Source of the DNA: Nereocystis luetkeana
Lineage: Eukaryota > Sar > Phaeophyceae > Laminariales > Laminariaceae
NCBI GenBank assembly: GCA_031213475.1
Contig: JARUPZ010000021.1
Location: forward strand, 4,502,438-4,566,437
Direction of reading: 5' to 3'
Length of the DNA: 64,000 nt
In this document: positions 57,306 through 64,000 of the stretch, piece by piece
How the letters are laid out: the number at the start of each line of letters is the position of its first letter
How positions within the stretch are numbered: the stretch's first letter is position 1
The notes under the pieces: generated by a model
Databases searched by the model: none
Told to the model about the DNA's origin: nothing
Seen by the model: only the letters and a program-made list of their open reading frames with translations
Translations under genes and position numbers: made by a program

Positions 57306-57415
57306 TTCAATTGCTGTCCTTGCTCCTTCCTTCCCATACCATGCTCCTCTACCTTCAACGACTATCACTACTACTGCTACTACTACTGACTTCACTAATA
57401 CTACTATTACTACTA

Positions 57416-57538
57416 TCACGGGGGGCCATATTAAATAGGACCTACGGTGCACACAAAAACCTACCTGGTACATATTTCGCTGTTTGTACTATTAATAATA
57501 ATATTTGATCTTTTTGCCTATGTTCCCCCGTAATACTA
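57416..57538 (-). repeat. Family B MITE carrying CCTGGTA insertion
   Basis: CACGGGGGGCCATATTAAAT and CCTATGTTCCCCCGTAATAC arms. TACCTGGTA at 57462-57470 replaces a single TA of the consensus. Confidence 0.9.
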
Positions 57539-58659
57539 TTGCTGCTAACCTACTACAACTGTTGATTGACCAGTCATCTCTGATGGTCAGAGTTGTAACA
57601 TTTTCTGCCTACGACTGACAGAAGCTCATGAGAAATTCCGTCTGATACATACTGGTACACTCTGTTCTGTACACCAACCTTACACGGTAGGGCTGGGCAC
57701 TGGCACAGTATGTACTGCCAGAGCAATCTGCTGGTACCAAGTAAGTATCTACTGATTTAGCCGGCCAGTGGATGCTGCCAGAATAATTGATACCACGCAC
57801 GCCGAAGAAACACGCCACGTTATACGACGGAAACCCATCGAAAAGCGTTTCGAAAGGAGAGCGGAGACTGGAGAGGGGGAGGAGGGGAGTCTTGTGCTTT
57901 CTTTTGCGCTTCCTCTGCTGGTGAGGGTCTACTACCCTGTATCGCAAGGGGAGGATCGATCGATCAACTTCAAAATGGATAGTAAACGTACGCAGTGTTT
58001 TACGATGCACCTGCACGACGACCATGACAGTATATACTGGTGCAACCCAGCATACTGATTGCTGACGGTCAGTATGCCATCTACCGGTATACCAGGTACA
58101 CTGTGATAGTTTTATTTCCCATCTGACAATGTATAGTGTTTGTTCCAATCCTACCATCCGCACAAAAAAGGGAATCCAGAATTCAACGACTACAGCCATA
58201 GATGTTACCATCAGACCTGAGTACTTGACGAAACTAGAACCAAGAACGTAAACCTCCTTGATAAAAAAATATCTGCGGCAATCACTTCTGCCCCCCCCTT
58301 TCCCAAGTCCCTCGATGTCATAATGTATTGAGGCTGCCAGTACCCAGCCCTACTTTTGAGGCTTAAGATCGAAAAGGCTACTAAAAAATGACGATTTGGG
58401 TCATATAAGGTCATAGCGGGGCAGGGTTAGACAACTGTTCTGCACACCAGATTTAGTGGCTTGAAAGCAAGGAAGGCGCTCGAAAATAACGACTCGAGAG
58501 CGTAAAAGGCGTTGAGAAGAAGAAAAGAAAAAGATTCTGAGAGGGGGGGGAAAAAAAGGCATTCACAAATGACGACTTGAGAGCGCAAAAGGCGCTCAGA
58601 AAATTACAAATTTGAGAGCAAAAACAGGCATTTCAAAAGCAGTTTATCAACAGAAGCAT

Positions 58660-58800
58660 GGGTAGGCGCGAACTATGGACGAATCGACGAGGGAAGAAAA
58701 GGTCAAAGTCTTCTCGCACGATAAAAATGACTTCCAAGGCAAGAGCCGTAGTGGGGAGGAGGGAGAAGAGCCTGCCTTGTGGCTCCGGAAATGAGTTACC
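58660..58800 (+). repeat. Family I repeat
   Basis: CGAATCGACGAGGGAAGAAA, GATAAAAATGACTTCCAAGG, GCCGTAGTGGGGAGGAGG and GAAGAGCCTGCCTTG are collinear with 61805-61990. Confidence 0.88.
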
Positions 58801-58803
58801 ACT

Positions 58804-59883
58804 ACTACGAGGGACCATATTATATACCTGGTAGGACCTACGGTACACACACAAACCTATACTTCGTATATTTCGCTATTTTACCAGGGCTTTTCGCGGG
58901 TCATGACCCGACCCGCGGGTCGGGTCACACGGTGTTCAAAATGTCACGGGTCGGGTCGGGTCGGGTCCTAAAGTGTTCAAAATCTCACGGGTCGGGTCGG
59001 GTCAAGAGGTTTTCAAATCTCGTGGGTCGGGTGAGGTCGGGTCAAGAGTTTTTCAAATCTCACGGGTCGAATCGGTCGGGTCAAGAGATGATGAAAATCT
59101 CACGGGTCGGGTCAGGTCATGACCCGCGAGAAGCGGGTCACTCGCGGATCCGGCCAGCATGACCCGCGAGTTGTTTTCTACTGACCCGCGGGTCGGATCC
59201 GCGCATTCGGCTCGCGGATCCGACACTTGGATCACTTGCCGCTCCCTTACTCAAAGGCTTCTCTTGTACCAATACTCAATAATACTCCTTTGATATCATA
59301 TTAAAACCTTATGACATCACCAAAATCATATACGCATGCCCACATCCATTCATACCCACTACAGCCAGGTCAAATATCGCTGAGGGGTACTAAAATGAGC
59401 GTCTATTGTTTTTGAAGTGCCGCCCCGCGGGCTGGGTCCGCGGGTCGAACCTTCGGGTCAAGATAAATGGTTCCGCGGTTCAAGGTGACCCGACCCGCAT
59501 GAAACCCGTGTCTCACGGGTCAATCAAAAGATGGCGGGTCGGGTCGGGTCGGGTCGGGGGTCGAGTCAGGAGGTTCTGAAATCTCGCGGGTCGGGTCGGG
59601 TAGGGTCGGGTCAGGAGATTTTCAAATATCACGAGTAGGTTCGGGTCAGGAGATTTTCAAATCTCACGAGTCGGGTCGGGTCGGGTCAAGAGGCCTTCAA
59701 AATTTCGCGAGTCGGGTCGGGTCAGGTCAACATACCTCAAAATTTTCGCGGGTCAGGTCGGGTCAGCTGACCCAATCCGACCCGACCCGACCCGACCCGA
59801 CCCATGAGGTTTGACCTGACCCGCAAAAAGCCCTGAATTTTACAAACAATACTTGGTCCTATTTACTATGGCCCCCCGTAATA
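58804..59883 (-). repeat. Family B MITE split by a hAT-like insertion
   Basis: The left part 58804-58884 and right part 59844-59883 together make one complete B element (CTACGAGGGACCATAT ... ATGGCCCCCCGTAATAG). The left part also contains TACCTGGTA at 58825. Confidence 0.92.
58885..59835. mobile_element. hAT-like non-autonomous element (951 bp), GGGTC-rich
   Basis: Termini are CAGGGCTTTTCGCGGGTCA and TGACCCGCAAAAAGCCCTG. The flanks are TATTTTAC and AATTTTAC, an 8-bp target duplication with one mismatch, as expected for hAT transposons. The interior is mostly irregular tandem CGGGTCGGGT with phase changes, and there is no transposase ORF. Confidence 0.8.
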
Positions 59884-60114
59884 GGAAGGAGAGAAGAAAC
59901 AGAAGGACAAAGAAAAAAAATGGGATGGAACAGAAACAAACGCACGAAAACAGGTAAAGTGCGTCGGGTTGAGGTTTTGAGGATGCTGTATGTAGAGTTC
60001 CAACAACAATGCGGGACGCGTTTTACGGGATGGGTATGTACGTAGCATTTTTTGGCCAAATCAGTTCCGACTGACGGGGGACTATCCTCTCTGACCGCGA
60101 ATACAAGCCCCGTT

Positions 60115-60212
60115 TTGACCCGTTTAGTAGCGCAGTCCCGTTTTGGGGACAAACTACCTAGAATTCGAGTGGTTTGCCCCCAAAACATGACTGCAGTACT
60201 AAACGGGTTAAG
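60115..60212 (+). repeat. Family C palindromic MITE
   Basis: AGTAGCGCAGTCCCGTTTTG and CATGACTGCAGTACTAAACG arms. A decayed copy follows at 60380-60478. Confidence 0.88.
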
Positions 60213-60734
60213 TCTGACATTACCATCCCACGAAGCTCTGTGTTCCCCGTCAAGGTGGTTGCCAAGCAACATTTTTTTTTTCACAATCGTCTTTGTTACA
60301 GGCCTTAAGGTGATGGGATTCGATCCACTCGTCGGGTTTTTCAAGTGTGATTTATTATCTTAAACCTCTCGTACTGCACTGCACTGCGGTCCCTTCCCAG
60401 GTAAAACATCCATCTCTGACTCTAATTCCAAGTAACTCGCGCCCAAAACGGGCGTAAGCGCGGTGCTAAAAGGGTGGAAAGTTAGAAGCCAGTGCTTGGG
60501 CGAGACGTAGAAGAGTTTCTCTAGTGAAGAAAAAAGAGCCTCCCGAAATTTCCCAGGGTGTGGTAGCCCTATATTCTGATGTAAGCATGTGCCGCGGGGA
60601 TATGGAGGGCTAACGCAGCAGCACGGCTCGTGATACGGCGCGAAAAAAGGCGGACAAAATGTTAGCTAGGGATACGTAGGCATGTCTACTTTCTACTACT
60701 ACTGCTACTACAACGGTGGGGCATACACACAGCA

Positions 60735-60835
60735 GTAACCAGGACCAAATATTATGTGTGAACTGAGGGGGATACGTGGATTTTTTTTGGGGGGGGTCTA
60801 TTGCGGGTTCTGATTACTGTGGTATGTTACACTCG
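60735..60835 (+). repeat. Family E MITE, partial
   Basis: CGGGTTCTGATTACTGTGG and CCAAATATTATGTGTGA; the left arm is decayed. Confidence 0.4.
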
Positions 60836-60924
60836 TTGATATACTCCTAATGCTATTCTACTCGTTTATACCACAACTGTGTTGGCTCGACGCGCCCCGA
60901 GATTTTCGAGGAGGCCAATAGTGC

Positions 60925-61190
60925 ACAGCTCGGACAGATAGATCATGATCTATCTATCTGACCTGTCTGCTGTAGATCACATAGTTCTTTGCCTGCCGTT
61001 GTGAGAAGGATCTGCACAGTACAGATCTAACCCCGAGAAACATGCGCTGAGTCATGCAGAATATACGGGTCCCACCCGGCAGCGCGAGCTAGATCATGCA
61101 GATCATACAGATCATGAGTTCATGACTCTATGGGATCTAGACCATGAACTGTGGGAACAGATGATCTGTTCGAGATGTGCAATATTTTTC
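60925..61190 (+). repeat. Family F repeat
   Basis: It begins GGACAGATAGATCATGATCT, runs through GATCTGCACAGTACAGATCT and GTCCCACCCGGCAGCG, and ends GATCTGTTCGAGATGTGC. Confidence 0.75.
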
Positions 61191-61582
61191 TCAACAGCCG
61201 GAGTATCCAAGGGAAGAAAAACAGTGACTGTGCGAAGAACAGCAGCAACGGGTTTCACCTTTCAAGCGCATAGGTGTAATTCTCAAGGCTCGTAAAAAAT
61301 TCTCTCGCCTGATTGGCCGAAAACTTCTGTCTTCAGTAGCGGCCTGTGTACAGGGTTAAGGGCTAGGTTTAGGGGCTGGGAATAAGGATTCGTGCTGGGG
61401 GTCTGTGCCGACGTGCGAGATATAAAGCGACCTGGCTCGAGTGGTCTTGCACGAGGATTGCTGCAAGGTCGGTGTTGCAAGGGCAGGTGTAGCAAAATGC
61501 GGCGTTGCTTGCCGCATCGGCACTATTGTCTGGCGGTACTTCTGTTCCAGACACGCGGCGGGGAAACCTTTCTGGTGGTCAC

Positions 61583-61640
61583 CCCGGTGGTCTAGTGGTA
61601 TGTACCCTCGAATGAATGCTGCTATTATGACGGGGGGGGA
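61583..61640 (+). other. tRNA-like A-box cut by a family B MITE
   Basis: GGTGGTCTAGTGGTATG resembles the 5' end of a tRNA or SINE. It is interrupted 40 bases later by the B element at 61629, and no convincing T-arm follows on the far side. Confidence 0.25.
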
Positions 61641-61738
61641 TAGTGAATAGGACCTACGGTACACACGAAAACTCTACATATTCACATATTTTTACTGACA
61701 ATATTTGGTCCGATTTACTCTAGGTCCCCCGTAAATAG
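61629..61738 (-). repeat. Family B palindromic MITE
   Basis: ACGGGGGGGGATAGTGAATA and CTCTAGGTCCCCCGTAAATA arms. Confidence 0.9.
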
Positions 61739-61804
61739 CGTTGATCCTGGAGTGCGAGAGGTTGCGGATTTATTTGCAGAAAGTTGAAAATAATAATCGG
61801 CTGC

Positions 61805-61990
61805 CTACTAATAGCGTGGGTAGGCGCAATCCGACGCAAGTAGACGGGGGAAGAAAGGACTGAAGTCTTCTCACGATAAAAATGCCTTCTAAGGCAAGAG
61901 CCGTAGTGGGGAGGAGGGGGAAGAGCCTGCTTTGTTACCCCGGATCCGAATTACGACGGTAGAGACAAAGGAAGGGCGACGACAAAAAAA
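61805..61990 (+). repeat. Family I repeat
   Basis: CGTGGGTAGGCGCAATCCGA, GATAAAAATGCCTTCTAAGG, GAAGAGCCTGCTTTG and CCGGATCCGAATTACG. Confidence 0.88.
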
Positions 61991-62021
61991 TATGGAGGAA
62001 AAAGAGATTAAAATTATGAAA

Positions 62022-62092
62022 TACGTCGGCTGTGAGTTCGACTGATTAAATAGTTGATACTCAGCTTAGCAAGCTGCGTAGTACGTCCTGTA
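62022..62092 (+). repeat. Family H ~70-bp repeat, copy 2
   Basis: It is nearly identical to 48188-48264, with inverted ATACGTC/GACGTAC ends. Confidence 0.8.
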
Positions 62093-62596
62093 TATATCCC
62101 ATTTTTCACTCAATTTACAAATTGTATGCTAAGCCCTTCGCGCGTATGATGTAATAGGTGTTTCCTTGTCAAGGATATAGGCCAGTGGCTCGCCTGGATG
62201 CTACCCGGGTCAACACGACTCTTAAAAAAAAAAGTGACTATAGACGTCAGCGGTTGATGCTATTACCAGGTACCAGGTATTATTCAAGCTTCGACGATAG
62301 TTCACCCTTACCGGGTTAAAAATTACGAACAGGACGACACGAGCGGGCCACCACACAAATATAAAACCTGCATACCAGGTGTAACGGAGTAGTCCCTTGC
62401 TATGACGCTGCTTATCAACCTTTCTGTTCCTGCCTTCCTATGACACCCTTTCTTTCTGTTTGGTCAACTGTCGCTCACCATATAGACCGGGGTCGGCGAA
62501 ACCGACAGGCAGGTAGGTAGGTGTAGTCGCCGCCCTCTGTGAAAGGCAGAAGACGCAGAAGAATCCGTTTTCACCAGTTGTTCTCGTTAGTGGCGC

Positions 62597-62647
<51 letters not shown>

Positions 62648-62662
62648 CGTTGTTGTTGCAGC
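62597..62662 (+). repeat. (TTG)n microsatellite
   Basis: About 20 TTG units with one TCG interruption. Confidence 0.95.
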
Positions 62663-62869
62663 TGTCGTCATCATCGATGCATCCGCACTGGCGCCGTGAC
62701 ACATACCTGGTCCTGGTAGTTACGCACCTTGCCCCTCCCCATGCCATCGCCCCAATGATTTCACCTGAGCCGTGCGACTCTAGCTTCCCGAGGTCCCCCC
62801 TCCCCTCTTCCACCTCCCCCCACCTCCCCCTCCTCCGCTTCCCCACCTCCTTCCTTCCACCCCTCCCCC

Positions 62870-62950
62870 CCACCGACTACGGCCGTGCATGATATCGAGT
62901 ACAACCCCCCCCCTCGCCCCCTGCCCCCCCCCCCCCTCCTTCCACCCCCT
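62870..62950 (+). repeat. Family A terminal fragment, C-run-ended
   Basis: CGACTACGGCCGTGCATGAT ATCGAGTAC followed by C-rich sequence, just downstream (on the minus strand) of the CCCH gene's stop. Confidence 0.8.
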
Positions 62951-63008
62951 CCCCCCGCACGCGGGCTACTCCTCCTGCTGTTTCCGGGAGTAGTAGTGGT
63001 GACTGCTC

Positions 63009-63046
63009 CTACAGCAGCAGGTGCAGCGGTCGCGGATGCAGTCGCA

Positions 63047-63083
<37 letters not shown>

Positions 63084-64000
63084 CTGCTGTCTCTGCGGTG
63101 GGGGGGGCGGGGGCTGGGGTGCAGCAGCCGCCGCCGCCACCGCCGCCGCCACCATCGCCTCCGTCGGTCGCCCCGCCCCAGTATAGAAAATGGGAGCGAC
63201 ATGGCAGTGAGTAAACGGGCAGCCTTCGCGACGGCAACGTTGTCCCCGCCAGGTGTAGTCGCACGCTCCCGCCGGCGTGGCCCACGCACGCATGCGCGCC
63301 CTGAAAGAATCACTCCCTGAGGGCGCCCATGGGAGGGGGCGGGGGAGACCCCCCACCCCCCCCATGGATCCCTCGCCGTCTTGCGAACTGTGCCCCCCTC
63401 CCCTGGATGGTGCTGCTGCTGCTGTTGCTTCCTTGTTACTGTCGTTGTTCGCCTCGTTCTTTCCTCCCGACCCGCCCCCGCCTATCCAAGTCACTAGAGC
63501 GTCCCGGGCGGGGCTGGGCCGCCGGGCACGCTCGTCCAAGAAGAAGAGCGCCTCAAGCCGCGCGAATCCGGGCGGTTTCTTCACTGAGATCTCCGTCCGC
63601 GAGCGGGGCTCTGCGACGTAGTGCTTCTTCCAGAACGAGCTCGCTTCCGCGGAGAGCTCGTGGAACGCCGGGGCCACCCCGATGATGACAGCCGCCAACA
63701 CCATGTCGCGCACCCTCTCCGGGTGGAGGACGAGCCCGTCGCGGTGGAAAAGGAGGTAGCTCTTCAGGTCCCTCCCGACCTGTTCAAGCTCTTCCCTCAG
63801 CGACCCCACCCGGTCTCGCCACTCCTGAGCGCACTCCGACGCGCCATACTCGAGTACCGCCAGGAGGGTGAGAACGAGCGTGCCGAAGTGGGTTTCCATA
63901 TGGGGCATTGCTCCCACCGGGGGTGCCGCCCCTGTAGGAGCGGGCAGGTGGAAGTCGCGGGGGGCGTAATAGGACAGGGTCTGCAGCTGCCTCACGCCCA
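63009..64000 (-). CDS. CCCH zinc-finger protein, 5' partial
   Basis: This minus-strand ORF of about 330 codons is open at the right edge, so the start lies outside the window (the GTG near 63995 is not a believable start). The N-terminal half is helical: ALEYGASECAQEWRDRVGS, then LREELEQVGRDLKSYLLFH and MVLAAVIIGVAPAFHELSA. A Gly/Asn/Ser-rich linker follows. A single CCCH finger of spacing C-x8-C-x4-C-x3-H (CDYTWRGQRCRREGCPFTH, about 63207-63263) lies near the C-terminus, then Ala, Pro and Gln runs, and a TAG stop at 63009. C-x8-C-x4/5-C-x3-H fingers usually bind single-stranded RNA. The helical half is not recognised. The low-complexity tail could be altered by an unseen splice. Confidence 0.65.

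Noticed and set aside
57609..58211. 200-codon minus-strand ORF
   Set aside because: Composition and order look random, it overlaps inverted repeats around TCAGTATGCC and flanking MITEs, and no domain or splice context is visible.
1..64000. CRISPR arrays, operons, bacterial promoters or Shine-Dalgarno sites
   Set aside because: Gene structure is eukaryotic (spliceosomal introns, Kozak-like starts); repeats are transposon-like or satellites without uniform spacers.

Overview
This is nuclear DNA from an intron-rich eukaryote with the standard genetic code. Coding sequence sits in short exons (roughly 60-490 bp) separated by introns of about 0.4-3.6 kb that are packed with small non-autonomous repeats, microsatellites and long runs of C or G. 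A ciliary TOG-domain protein, a plant/protist-type Nudix hydrolase and a decayed retroelement with a Cys/His C-terminus together suggest a flagellated, probably photosynthetic stramenopile such as a brown alga. That placement is inference; nothing in the window proves the lineage.

Layout. (1) About 0.8-16.8 kb, + strand: the 3' part of a TOGARAM/crescerin-like TOG-array gene, nine exons, with its 5' end outside the window. (2) 18.6-19.9 kb, - strand: a frameshifted fragment of a reverse-transcriptase-type element. (3) 20.3-30.1 kb, + strand: a complete six-exon TATA-binding protein (TBP) gene. Its N-terminal polyglutamine tract is split by an intron, and one of the four DNA-kinking phenylalanines is replaced. 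(4) 34.0-35.0 kb, + strand: three phase-compatible exons of an unidentified gene's C-terminal part. (5) 39.3-44.0 kb, + strand: a five-exon Nudix hydrolase of the ADP-sugar/ADP-ribose pyrophosphatase type. (6) 44-63 kb: repeat-dominated DNA with no convincing gene. (7) 63.0-64.0 kb, - strand: a partial CCCH zinc-finger protein that runs off the right edge.

Repeats. Several short families recur: A and K (both end in GAGTAC followed by a C run), B (about 110 bp palindromic MITE), C (about 100 bp palindromic MITE), E-N (smaller families), a TA-flanked mariner-like element, and a 951-bp hAT-like element inserted inside a B copy with an 8-bp target duplication. The most striking signal is a 9-mer, TACCAGGTA or its complement, found 34 times exactly. 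In three B copies it appears as a precise 7-bp insertion after a TA, which looks like the excision footprint of a TA-targeting transposon.

The genes have unrelated cellular roles (cilium, transcription, nucleotide-sugar metabolism, RNA binding) and show no operon-like relationship. All three identified + strand genes share an intron architecture in which G runs tend to follow donors and C runs tend to precede acceptors.
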